Below are positions 9,390 through 16,901 of a stretch of DNA of 64,000 nt, piece after piece. Where the stretch lies: contig NZ_CP015453.1 of the NCBI RefSeq assembly GCF_003096095.1, positions 2,542,001-2,606,000 of the forward strand, given 5' to 3'. A model generated the notes under the pieces. It was not told the DNA's origin and ran no database searches. It was given only the letters and a program-made list of their open reading frames with translations. Source of the DNA: Dietzia psychralcaliphila. GTDB taxonomy: Bacteria; Actinomycetota; Actinomycetes; Mycobacteriales; Mycobacteriaceae. The position numbers were made by a program, and so were the translations under genes. Within the stretch, counting starts at the first letter, position 1; each line of letters opens with the position of its first letter.

Positions 9390-10261
9390 TGCCCACGGTG
9401 ACCCTGGGGGCGCTGGCCGGGAACTTCGGAAGGGACCTCCCGCGATGCGTCGACAAGGCCGTCGGCATCATCGACGCCGCTGCCCGCGACGGCGTGGATC
9501 TCCTCGTCTTCCCCCATGCGACCCTCGGCGGCTACCTCGGCGCCCTGCGTGACCCCTCCCCCGAGACCCTCCCGCCGGCGCTCGATCCCGACGGCCCGGA
9601 ACTGGCCGCCATCGCCGCCGCGGCGGGAGACATGACCCTCTGCATCGGGTACACCGAGGCCGTCGACGGGACGCGGTACAACACCGCGGTCTGCCTCAGC
9701 GGCGACGGAGTCCTCGGGGTCCACAGGAAGGTCCATCAACCCGTGGACGAGGGGATCCACTACGGCGCGGGGGACTCGTTCCGCGCATTCGACACCCCGG
9801 TCGGACGTCTGGGGATGCTCATCGACTACGACAAGACCTTCCCCGAGTCGGCGCGGTCACTCGCCCTCGACGGCGCCCAGGTGGTGGCCGCGCTGTCGGC
9901 CTGGCCCGCCAGTGTGACCGACCGCGCCGCCCGGCTCCCCTCGGACCGCCAGTCCCGACTGTTCGATCTCTACGACTGCGCACGAGCCGCCGAGAACCAG
10001 GTGTTCGTGGTGGCCTCCAACCAGACCGGCGTCATGGGGTCCCTCCGGTTCCTCGGCCAGGCCAAAGTCGTGGGGCCCGGTGGCGAGGTCCTCGCGGCCA
10101 CCCGGTCCAAGGGCGGCCTCGCCAGGGCCGAGGTCGACATCGACACCGAGCTCGCGCGCTCGAGAAGAGTCCTCGACCACCTCCGGGAGCGCCGGCCCGA
10201 GACCTACGCGACGGAACCGACACGGTCACCAGCACCGAGAGGGGGTCCACCGTGCGCATAG
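9389..10261 (+). CDS. Nitrilase-fold paralogue lacking catalytic Glu and Cys (probable pseudoenzyme)
   Basis: A 290-residue protein aligning along its length with the nitrilase at 4275-5165. It keeps the fold landmarks (GNFGRDL, VHRKVHQPVDEG, VASNQTGVMGSLRFLGQAKV). The triad is broken: Glu is replaced by His43 (LLVFPHATLGG) and the nucleophile Cys by Asp146 (LGMLIDYDKTFPE, versus VGLQICYDKAFPE in the active copy); only Lys114 remains. The codons are plainly CAT and GAC and the frame is uninterrupted, so this is not a decayed pseudogene. It starts by TGATG overlap with the GNAT-AIR gene, and its TAG overlaps the next gene's GTG region. It may be a regulatory or structural partner of the active nitrilase, or a ligand-binding protein. 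Confidence 0.85.
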   Translation: MPTVTLGALAGNFGRDLPRCVDKAVGIIDAAARDGVDLLVFPHATLGGYLGALRDPSPETLPPALDPDGPELAAIAAAAGDMTLCIGYTEAVDGTRYNTAVCLSGDGVLGVHRKVHQPVDEGIHYGAGDSFRAFDTPVGRLGMLIDYDKTFPESARSLALDGAQVVAALSAWPASVTDRAARLPSDRQSRLFDLYDCARAAENQVFVVASNQTGVMGSLRFLGQAKVVGPGGEVLAATRSKGGLARAEVDIDTELARSRRVLDHLRERRPETYATEPTRSPAPRGGPPCA

Positions 10262-11355
10262 CCCTGCTCACCTACTCGACCCGACCGCGCGGGGGCGTGG
10301 TCCACACCCTGCACCTGGCAGAGGCACTCGCGCGGGCCGGAGCCGCCGTGACGGTGTACTCACTGGCCCGCGGCGCGGACGCCGGCTTCTTTCGCGAGGT
10401 CGACCCCGCCGTCACGGTCCGTCTCGCGCCCTTCCCGGATCGTGCCGGGGAGTCCGTCACGGACCGGATCGTGAGGTCGATCGAGACGCTGCGGGCTTTC
10501 GTTGATCCGGACGGGTTCGACATCGTCCACGCCCAGGACTGCATCAGCGCCAACGCCGTCGACCGGTGCATCCGCACGATCCACCATCTCGACGACTTCA
10601 CCACCCCCGTGCTGGTGGACTGTCACGAGAAGGCGATCGCCTCTCCCTACGCCCACGTGTGCGTCTCCCGGGCCGTCGCCTCCGAGGTGCAGCAGGGATG
10701 GGGGCTGGCCCCCACGGTGATCCCCAACGGCGTGGACCACGCCCGCTTCGCCGAGGCCGCCGGACCGGGCACGGCGCCCGCCTCCGCCCGCGAGCGGTGG
10801 CGCCGTGAACTCTTTCCGTACGTGCTGGCGGTGGGCGGGATCGAACCGCGAAAGGGCAGCATCGACCTCCTCGAGGCGTTCGCGCTGACGCGCCGTACCC
10901 GTCCGGATCTTTCCCTGGTCTTCGCCGGCGGTGAGACCCTCTTCGACTACCGCGACTACCGGGCACGGTTCGACCGCCGGTGCGCGGAGCTGGGGATCGA
11001 CCCCGTCGTCCTCGGCGTTGTCGCGGAGGACGACCTTCCGAGCCTGGTCGCCGCGTGCGACGTCTTCGCGTTCCCCTCCACCAAGGAGGGCTTCGGGTTG
11101 GCGGCGATGGAGGCACTCGCCGCGGGCCGGCCGGTGGTCGCGCGCGAACTGCCGATCCTCAGGGAGGTGTTCGGCTCGTCCGTGGAGTACGCCGCCTCGA
11201 TCCCGGAGCTCGCCGAGCGCCTGGAGTCGGCACTCGTCGCCGATCCCGCGCGGGCCCGGGACGGCAGGGCCCTGGCCGCCTCGCTCACCTGGGACGCCGC
11301 GGCAGTGGCCCACCTGGAGTTCTACGCCGAGCATCCCCGCGGCCGTCTCCCATAG
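10252..11355 (+). CDS. MSMEG_0565-family GT4 glycosyltransferase
   Basis: A 367-residue GT-B glycosyltransferase, last gene of the nitrilase cluster. The N-terminus has the donor/acceptor loop motif YSTRPRGGVVHTLHLAEAL. The C-terminal half carries the retaining GT4 signature FAFPSTKEGFGLAAMEALAAG with its EX7E-type glutamates, and a VGGIEPRKGS nucleotide-sugar loop. GTG 10252 overlaps the preceding stop by 10 bases. This family occurs only in the actinobacterial form of the cluster as I know it, which suggests a glycosylated product or carrier in those organisms. Donor and acceptor cannot be told from sequence. Confidence 0.87.
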   Translation: MRIALLTYSTRPRGGVVHTLHLAEALARAGAAVTVYSLARGADAGFFREVDPAVTVRLAPFPDRAGESVTDRIVRSIETLRAFVDPDGFDIVHAQDCISANAVDRCIRTIHHLDDFTTPVLVDCHEKAIASPYAHVCVSRAVASEVQQGWGLAPTVIPNGVDHARFAEAAGPGTAPASARERWRRELFPYVLAVGGIEPRKGSIDLLEAFALTRRTRPDLSLVFAGGETLFDYRDYRARFDRRCAELGIDPVVLGVVAEDDLPSLVAACDVFAFPSTKEGFGLAAMEALAAGRPVVARELPILREVFGSSVEYAASIPELAERLESALVADPARARDGRALAASLTWDAAAVAHLEFYAEHPRGRLP

Positions 11356-11408
11356 CCACCACCGGCACGGTCAGGCCGGGGCGGATCCGCCATCGGTACG
11401 CTTACCGC

Positions 11409-12107
11409 ATGCGCGAGACCACAGACGCCGAGAACGTCGACCCCGCGGGCGCCCCCGCCGAGCCGGTGACGATCGCCCCCGCCGCGAGCACCGACGCCGA
11501 CGCCCACTCCGGCATCGGTTCGCGGGTGTTCAGCGACCGGTGGATCGGCGTGCTGTTGACCCTCGGTTCGGTCATCGCGCTGGTGGCGTCGTTCCAGCTC
11601 AGCCTGGACAAGATCCGGCTCCTGGAGAACCCGGACTACACGCCGGCCTGCAACTTCTCCATCCTCATGAGCTGCAAGAGCGTCATCAACTCCGAGCAGG
11701 GCGCGGTCTTCGGCTTCCCCAACCCGTTCATCGGGCTGGTGGGCTACGCCGTCCTCATCGCGATCGGCGTCGCCGCCGCCTCCGGCGTGCGCTTCCCGCG
11801 CTGGTACTGGGTGGGTGCACTGCTGGGACTGACCTTCGCCGTCGGGATGGTGCACTGGCTGGCCTACCAGTCCATCTTCTCCATCCAGGTGCTGTGCCCG
11901 TGGTGCATGGTCGTGTGGGCCGCCACCATCCCGATGTTCTGGTACACCCTGCTGCACGTGCTGGCCAAGCTCACCGGCGCCGGCTGGGTCCGGGCGCTCC
12001 AGCGGTGGCACCTGGTCCCGGTGGTCGTGTGGTTCCTGGCCCTGGCCGCGGTCATCCTCTGGGCCTTCTGGGACTTCTACTGGGCGGACTTCTTCGGCAA
12101 CCTCTGA
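11409..12107 (+). CDS. Vitamin K epoxide reductase (VKOR) family membrane protein
   Basis: A 232-residue protein with a hydrophilic N-terminal ~40 residues followed by about five membrane spans. It carries the two VKOR cysteine pairs: Cys81-x7-Cys89 (ACNFSILMSC, exported loop) and the Cys163-x2-Cys166 active site (VLCPWC). In actinobacteria such proteins reoxidise DsbA-like thiol oxidases by passing electrons to menaquinone, so this probably supports disulfide formation outside the membrane. No DsbA-like gene adjoins it here. It starts at ATG 11409, 53 bases after the glycosyltransferase, and is probably not part of the nitrilase operon's function. Confidence 0.9.
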   Translation: MRETTDAENVDPAGAPAEPVTIAPAASTDADAHSGIGSRVFSDRWIGVLLTLGSVIALVASFQLSLDKIRLLENPDYTPACNFSILMSCKSVINSEQGAVFGFPNPFIGLVGYAVLIAIGVAAASGVRFPRWYWVGALLGLTFAVGMVHWLAYQSIFSIQVLCPWCMVVWAATIPMFWYTLLHVLAKLTGAGWVRALQRWHLVPVVVWFLALAAVILWAFWDFYWADFFGNL

Positions 12108-12172
12108 CGGGGGACACCTCGGACGGGAGTGACCTCTGACGAGCGGGGACCGTCGGCCGGCCCACGGCGCGC

Positions 12173-12226
12173 CCCACCCACCGGCACCGCCCCACCCACC
12201 GGCACCGCCCCACCCACCGGCACCGC
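12173..12226 (+). repeat. 18-bp tandem repeat, three perfect units
   Basis: Three identical copies of CCCACCCACCGGCACCGC lie in the leader of the GT2 gene, between the VKOR stop and the GGGAG ribosome binding site. An upstream in-frame GTG at 12129 would translate them as APPTGT repeats, but the Shine-Dalgarno position favours the start downstream of them. Confidence 0.9.
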
Positions 12227-12248
12227 CCCGCGACCTGAAGGGAGCCCG

Positions 12249-12953
12249 ATGCGCTTCGTGGGAATCGATGTGGTGATCCCGGCCCACGACGAGCAGGAAC
12301 TGCTCCCCTGGTGCCTGGACTCTCTCGCGGAGTGCGCCGACGCCACCCCGGTGCCGGTGACCGTGACCGTGGTGCTCGATTCCTGCACCGATTCCTCCGC
12401 GGACGTCGCACTCGGCCGGGCCCGGATCGTGCGGACCGACGTGCGCAACGTCGGCGCCGCGCGGGCCGTGGGGTTCGACTCCCTCCCCCGCCCCGCCTCG
12501 ACCCCGCAGGTCGGACAACGCTGGTACGCCACCACCGACGCCGACTCCCGAGTGCCCCGCACCTGGCTGGTCGACCAGCTGGCCCGGGCGCTCGACGGCG
12601 CCGACGTGGTCGCCGGGCTGGTCGAGGTGACCGACTGGTCCGGGTGGGACCCGGCCACGCGGGTGCGCTACCTCGAGGGCTACCAGGCCGGTTCCGACCA
12701 CCGGCACATCCACGGCGCCAACATCGGCATCTCGGCCCGCGCCTACCGCTCCCTGGGCGGTTTCGAGCCATTGCCGGTCCACGAGGACGTGCGCCTGGTG
12801 CACCGCGCCGAGGAGGCCGGTCTGGCGATCGCCTGGTCCACGGCGGCGCCCGTGACCACCTCCGCCCGTCGGCACTCCCGCACCCCCGGTGGATTCGCGG
12901 GGCACCTGGCTCTGACGGAGCTGGAAGACACCCGTAGCGAGGTCACCCCATGA
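12249..12953 (+). CDS. Family 2 glycosyltransferase
   Basis: A 234-residue GT-A fold transferase. It opens with the GT2 motif VDVVIPAHDEQELLPWCLDSL, has the metal-binding acidic motif TTDADSRVP near residue 98, and an acceptor-site HEDVRLVHR (ED-type) near 178. No membrane segment is seen. I chose ATG 12249 because GGGAG sits just upstream; GTG 12129 would add a repetitive Pro-rich leader. It is the first of four overlapping genes (GT2, acyl-CoA dehydrogenase-like, PIG-L deacetylase, methyltransferase), which suggests sequential modification of one sugar-containing metabolite or lipid. Its stop overlaps the next ATG by ATGA. Confidence 0.85.
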   Translation: MRFVGIDVVIPAHDEQELLPWCLDSLAECADATPVPVTVTVVLDSCTDSSADVALGRARIVRTDVRNVGAARAVGFDSLPRPASTPQVGQRWYATTDADSRVPRTWLVDQLARALDGADVVAGLVEVTDWSGWDPATRVRYLEGYQAGSDHRHIHGANIGISARAYRSLGGFEPLPVHEDVRLVHRAEEAGLAIAWSTAAPVTTSARRHSRTPGGFAGHLALTELEDTRSEVTP

Positions 12954-14044
12954 GCACGGCAGATCGCCCCCGCGGCGCCGACCTCGCCCGCGAATGGCTC
13001 CGCGCGGGGAGCGCCGACCTGCCACTGCCCGGCCACGGGGCCACCCGCGCCCGCTGGTCCGGGCTCACCGAGATGTGCGCCCACGACGTCTCGGCGGGCC
13101 GCCTGGTCGAGGCCCACGCCGACGCTGATGCGATCCTCGCCGAGATCGAGGGCACCCGCGTTGCGCCCGGCGAGTTCTGGGGCGTGTGGGCCGCCGAGCC
13201 GCCGATGCCACGGGTCACCGCCCGGCGCTCCGTGGCCGGCGGCAAGGGGTGGGTGCTCGACGGGGTCAAGGCCTGGTGCTCCGGTGCGGCGGTGTGCACG
13301 CACGCCCTGGTCACGGCCCTCGACGACGACGAGCCGCGCCTGTTCGCAGTGGACCTGCGTCACCCCGGTGTGTCAGCCCGGGCAGACGGCTGGGCGCACC
13401 CGGGGATGGCGGAGACCGGCACCACCGCCGTGGAGTTCCGGGATGTGCCGGCGCGCACGGTCGGCGACCGGCGCTCATACCTGGACCGGCCCGGGTTCTG
13501 GCACGGGGGTATCGGGGTGGCGGCCTGCTGGCTGGGCGCCGGGATCGCCGTGGCCCGGCCGCTCCTGGCCCGCTCGAGCAGGCCCGACGCGGACGAACAC
13601 GCGCTGGCCCACCTCGGCGCGGTCGACGTGGCGCTCGGCGGGGCGGTGTGGGCGCTCGACGCCGCCGCGCGTGAGATCGACGGCGCGGGCTCGGGCACCG
13701 GATCGGACCCGGCTACCGCCTCAGCAGCCGACCCGGCCGATGCCGCCGACCCGGCCGATGCCTCCGACCCGGTCGATGCCTCCGACCCGGTCGCTGTCAC
13801 CGGCGCCGATCTCGTCGCCGCTCGTCACCGGGCCGTCCGAGTCCGGGCGATCGTGGAGGCCGCGGTCGACGACACCCTCCGCCGGGTCGGACGGGCACTG
13901 GGTGCCGGCCCGCTCGCGATGGACCCGCACCACGCACAGGCCGTCCTCGACGCGAGCGTGTACATCCGGCAGTTCCACGCCGAACGCGATCTGGTCGGCC
14001 TCGGCCGGACCGCCCGCACCTACGGCGGTTGGGCCCGTGGGTGA
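12950..14044 (+). CDS. Acyl-CoA dehydrogenase-like flavoprotein
   Basis: A 364-residue protein with the middle beta-domain pattern of acyl-CoA dehydrogenases (GKGWVLDGVKAWCSGAAVCTHALV) and a C-terminal helical domain ending in the QFHAERDLVGLGRTARTYGGW type motif. I cannot place a catalytic base with confidence, so the activity may differ from fatty-acid beta-oxidation. An alanine/aspartate/proline-rich stretch made of an 18-bp repeat interrupts the C-terminal domain around residues 260-282. ATGA overlap joins it to the GT2 gene. The operon context suggests oxidation of an acyl group or amine on a glycosylated intermediate. Confidence 0.78.
   Translation: MSTADRPRGADLAREWLRAGSADLPLPGHGATRARWSGLTEMCAHDVSAGRLVEAHADADAILAEIEGTRVAPGEFWGVWAAEPPMPRVTARRSVAGGKGWVLDGVKAWCSGAAVCTHALVTALDDDEPRLFAVDLRHPGVSARADGWAHPGMAETGTTAVEFRDVPARTVGDRRSYLDRPGFWHGGIGVAACWLGAGIAVARPLLARSSRPDADEHALAHLGAVDVALGGAVWALDAAAREIDGAGSGTGSDPATASAADPADAADPADASDPVDASDPVAVTGADLVAARHRAVRVRAIVEAAVDDTLRRVGRALGAGPLAMDPHHAQAVLDASVYIRQFHAERDLVGLGRTARTYGGWARG
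13727..13795 (+). repeat. 18-bp in-frame minisatellite in the acyl-CoA dehydrogenase-like gene
   Basis: Two identical units GCCGACCCGGCCGATGCC, then a TCC-starting variant and a partial fourth copy, encode ADPADA/SDPVDA. The unit length keeps frame, so copy number can vary without breaking the protein. Confidence 0.88.
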
Positions 14045-14051
14045 CGCGCAG

Positions 14052-14822
14052 ATGAACGAGCCAGCGAGCTGGGCAGGCATCGGACCCGGCGACCGCGGCA
14101 CCCCGGCCGCGGACTGGGCCCGGTGGCTGGCCGAGCGCGCTCCCGATCCGGAGTTCACCGTCCCGGACGGGTGCCGACGGCTCGTCGTCGTCGCTCCCCA
14201 CCCCGACGACGAGATCCTCGGCGTCGGCATCACCGCCTCCAGGTTCGCGGCCGCGGGCGTGGACGTCACCGTGGTGGCGGTGACCGACGGCGACGCCTCG
14301 CACCCCGACTCCCCCACCCTCACCCCGCAGCGGCTTGCCGAGCTGCGGGTCGAGGAGAGTCGGCGCGCGTGCACACTGCTCGGGCTCCCCGAGCCCGTCC
14401 GACTGGGACTGCCGGACGGGCGCGTCCGCGAGCACCGGGCCCGCCTCACCGACGCACTCGTCGGGGCCGTCGGCGACCCTGGCCACGACACGCTCGTCCT
14501 CACGACGTGGCGCGGGGACGGCCACCCCGATCACGAGGCCAGCGGACGGGCGGCCGCCGACGCCTGCGCCGCCACCGGGGCCCGGCTGGTCGAGTACCCG
14601 GTGTGGACCTGGCACTGGGCCCCACCCGGCGACCCGCGGGTGCCGTGGGGACGCCGCCGCCGGGTGGTGCTCACCGATGTCGAGCTCGCCGCCAAGCGGG
14701 CTGCGGTGGCCGAGTTCGTCACGCAGGTCGCGCCGCTGTCGGCACTGCCCGGGGACGAGGCGATCCTGCCCGACTGGATCGTCGACCGGCTGGTCACACG
14801 AGAGGAGACGGTGTTCTGGTGA
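14052..14822 (+). CDS. PIG-L family (LmbE-like) zinc-dependent deacetylase
   Basis: A 256-residue protein with the PIG-L zinc motif VVVAPHPDDEILG (AHPDDE type) near residue 45 and the second histidine motif GDGHPDHEASG near residue 160. Family members such as MshB, Mca and PIG-L remove acetyl or acyl groups from N-acylated amino sugars. GTG 14037, which would overlap the previous stop by eight bases, is an alternative start. The stop overlaps the methyltransferase GTG (TGGTGAGC). Fused PIG-L/methyltransferase proteins are annotated in other bacteria, supporting a joint function: deacylation of an amino sugar followed by N-methylation. Confidence 0.87.
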   Translation: MNEPASWAGIGPGDRGTPAADWARWLAERAPDPEFTVPDGCRRLVVVAPHPDDEILGVGITASRFAAAGVDVTVVAVTDGDASHPDSPTLTPQRLAELRVEESRRACTLLGLPEPVRLGLPDGRVREHRARLTDALVGAVGDPGHDTLVLTTWRGDGHPDHEASGRAAADACAATGARLVEYPVWTWHWAPPGDPRVPWGRRRRVVLTDVELAAKRAAVAEFVTQVAPLSALPGDEAILPDWIVDRLVTREETVFW

Positions 14823-15388
14823 GCACTCCCGGCCACTACTTCGAGTCGATGTACGCGGACTCACCGGACCCCTGGGACTTCGCGACGGCCTGGTACGAGC
14901 TGCGCCGCTACGGGCTCCTGGTGGCGTCGCTGCCCGAGCAGCGGTACCGGGTGTGCTTCGAGCCCGCGTGCTCGGTGGGCGTGCTCACCGGGATGCTGGC
15001 GGCGCGCTGCGACGAGGTCCATGCCGTGGACGTGGTCGACGCGGCCACCGAGCAGGCCCGCCTGCGGATCTCCCGCGCGGGCCTGACCAACGCGCATATC
15101 CGTACCGCCGACGCGCTCGACCCGTGGCCGCACGCCACCTGCGACCTCCTGGTCCTCTCCGAGTTCCTCTACTACACGCCGGCCTCGGAGCTGGATGATC
15201 TCCTCAGCGATCTGCTGCCACTGGTCGAGCCCGGCGGGACGGTGGTGGCCTGCCACTGGCTGGGCCGATCGTCCGACCACGCCTGCACCGGGGAGGACGT
15301 CCACGCCGCGCTCGCCGAGCGCCGGGACCTCACCCTGCTGTCACACCACCGCGAAGAGGGCTTCCTCCTCGAGGTATTCCGCCGCTGA
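14819..15388 (+). CDS. NodS-like class I SAM-dependent methyltransferase
   Basis: A 189-residue methyltransferase. The SAM-binding motif I region reads CFEPACSVGVLTGMLA, followed by the acidic residue of motif II (VHAVDVVD) and motif IV (CDLLVLSEFLYY). The opening YFESMYADSPDPWDF is the pattern I associate with the NodS-like family, which N-methylates deacetylated chitooligosaccharide in rhizobia. The GTG start overlaps the deacetylase stop by four bases. With the deacetylase, GT2 and acyl-CoA dehydrogenase-like genes it forms a conserved-looking but unassigned pathway. The substrate is inference. Confidence 0.85.
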   Translation: MSTPGHYFESMYADSPDPWDFATAWYELRRYGLLVASLPEQRYRVCFEPACSVGVLTGMLAARCDEVHAVDVVDAATEQARLRISRAGLTNAHIRTADALDPWPHATCDLLVLSEFLYYTPASELDDLLSDLLPLVEPGGTVVACHWLGRSSDHACTGEDVHAALAERRDLTLLSHHREEGFLLEVFRR

Positions 15389-15421
15389 CCCCACGATCGC
15401 TCGTCTCGCCGCGCCCTCCGA

Positions 15422-16063
15422 TCAGGACCCCGCGGCCTCCGCCTGCTCCACCAGGTGGACGATCGCCTCCGCGTGAAGCCTGAACAGCGCCGCCACGTCG
15501 GCGTCGCCGGTCAACGACGCGAGGAAGATCCCGTCGCCCCCGCCCAGTGCGTACGTGGCCAGGAGCCGGGCGTCCGCACCCGCGAGCCCTGGCCGCACCT
15601 TCTCGAGCTCCGCCGCGATCCGTTCGATCGCCTCACCCCGCAGCCGGAGGTAGATCTCTCGGGCCACCGGTTCCACGGGACGCCGTTCCAGCGCCAGCAT
15701 CAGGACCAGCCGCAGGAAATCCGGCGACTCGCGGAACGTCCGGGCCACCCCCAGGCAAAGTTCGGTCACCCGCTCCTCGAGCGACTCCCCTTCGCCCCGG
15801 GTCACCTGACCCAGCCACAGTTCGATGCTCTCCTCCACCACCGCCGCCAGGAGCGCGTCCTTGTCGGCGAAATGCCAGTAGATCGAACTGGCGGGAAGCC
15901 CACTGACCTTGCTGACCTGAGCGATGGTCGTCCCCTCGTAGCCGCGCTCTCCCGCCACTGTCGCGGCGGCCTCGGTGATCTTCCGTCTGGACTCGCGGCC
16001 CCTCGCGCGGGTCCTCCGATCAGTCGTCTCCCCAGCGCCCTGGGTCCTCTCACGCTCTGCCAT
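15422..16063 (-). CDS. TetR-family transcriptional regulator
   Basis: A 213-residue regulator with an N-terminal TetR helix-turn-helix (residues ~25-70: ITEAAATVAGERGYEGTTIA ... GLPASSIYWHFADKDALL) and a variable ligand-binding C-terminal domain. ATG 16063 follows a strong GGGGAGG ribosome binding site. It is divergent from the HdeD-like gene, and a perfect 22-bp palindrome at 16120-16141 lies between them, so it probably represses both itself and the membrane protein. The ligand is unknown. Confidence 0.9.
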   Translation of the reverse strand: MAERERTQGAGETTDRRTRARGRESRRKITEAAATVAGERGYEGTTIAQVSKVSGLPASSIYWHFADKDALLAAVVEESIELWLGQVTRGEGESLEERVTELCLGVARTFRESPDFLRLVLMLALERRPVEPVAREIYLRLRGEAIERIAAELEKVRPGLAGADARLLATYALGGGDGIFLASLTGDADVAALFRLHAEAIVHLVEQAEAAGS

Positions 16064-16119
16064 GCGACCTCCCCGGTCCTGTGTCCAGCGCCTCATTGCC
16101 CGGGCACACCCCCGAGACT

Positions 16120-16141
16120 TACTGTAGTGATCACTACAGTA
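16120..16141. promoter_or_regulatory. Perfect 22-bp palindromic operator (probable TetR site)
   Basis: The half-site TACTGTAGTGA is followed at once by its exact complement, giving a symmetric 22-bp site. It stands 56 bp upstream of the TetR ATG and 41 bp upstream of the HdeD-like ATG, the expected place for an autoregulatory TetR operator. Confidence 0.82.
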
Positions 16142-16182
16142 GCGCGCGTCGGCGAGATGCCGGCGCCCGAAAGGTGGAAGAA

Positions 16183-16743
16183 ATGATCGAATCCCTCACC
16201 CGCAACTGGTGGGTGCAGTTGATCCGCGGTGGACTGGCGGCGGCGCTGGGCGCCACCGCGATCGCCGCTCCCGCTTCCGGTATGACGCTCGCCGTGTTCC
16301 TCGTGGCCGCGTTCGCGATCGGTGACGGCGCCATGACCGTCACCACCGGGTTGACCCTGCCGGGCGACCAATGGGGGCGGGGCGGTCTGATCGCCACCGG
16401 TGCCGGCTTCATCGTGCTCGGCATGGTCGTGCTGTTCTGGCCCGGGCTGTCCGCGACCGCACTCACGGTGCTGTTCGCCGCCTGGCTCGTGGCCTCCGGG
16501 GCGCTCGTGGCCTACGGCGCCCAGACTCTGCGTCCGGCCATCTCAGACTCGTGGATCATGGGAGTGCTGGGAGCGGTGCTCATCGCACTCGGCTTCGGCC
16601 TCGGGCTGTACGGCCCCTCGTCCATCGACACGTTCGTGACCTTCGCCGGCTGGTTCGGGCTGGCCGTGGGCGCCGTCATGGTCGCGGTCGCGTTCCGGCT
16701 GCGAGCCGATGTCGAACGACTACCCGCGCCGGCCGTGGCATGA
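16183..16743 (+). CDS. HdeD/DUF308-family six-helix membrane protein
   Basis: A 186-residue integral membrane protein with about six hydrophobic segments (e.g. LAVFLVAAFAIGDGAMTV, LIATGAGFIVLGMVVLFWP, WIMGVLGAVLIALGFGLGLY). It matches the HdeD/DUF308 architecture of paired repeats with a conserved GDG and W-P at helix ends. E. coli HdeD is linked to acid resistance; the actinobacterial role is unknown. ATG 16183 follows AAGGTGGAAGAA. Probably controlled by the divergent TetR through the palindrome upstream. Confidence 0.85.
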   Translation: MIESLTRNWWVQLIRGGLAAALGATAIAAPASGMTLAVFLVAAFAIGDGAMTVTTGLTLPGDQWGRGGLIATGAGFIVLGMVVLFWPGLSATALTVLFAAWLVASGALVAYGAQTLRPAISDSWIMGVLGAVLIALGFGLGLYGPSSIDTFVTFAGWFGLAVGAVMVAVAFRLRADVERLPAPAVA

Positions 16744-16821
16744 GCGTGGCGCCGACCGAGATCTGAATCCCGCGCCGGCCGTGGGATGGCGGCGGCACCG
16801 GCCGCGCCCCGAGGACGCGTC

Positions 16822-16898
16822 CGTGTCCCAGTCCGTGTCGGTGTACGGGACCGTGTCGGTGTACGGGTCCGGGTCCGGGTACGGGTCCGGGTCCGGGG
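16822..16898. repeat. GTCCGG/GTGTACGG low-complexity tandem repeat
   Basis: Between the convergent HdeD-like and TetR (Rv1019-like) genes a short-unit repeat alternates GTGTCGGTGTACGG blocks with GGGTCC and GGGTAC hexamers. It is outside both coding regions and shows no hairpin that would make it a simple terminator. Confidence 0.8.
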
Positions 16899-16901
16899 AC
16901 G

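Noticed and set aside
9389-10261. Second nitrilase as an inactive pseudogene
   Set aside because: The frame is complete, its start and stop overlap neighbours in normal operon fashion, and conserved surface motifs are retained; only catalytic residues changed.
12129-12248. GTG 12129 as start of the GT2 gene
   Set aside because: It would translate the 18-bp repeats into a low-complexity leader before the conserved glycosyltransferase start, while ATG 12249 has its own GGGAG site.
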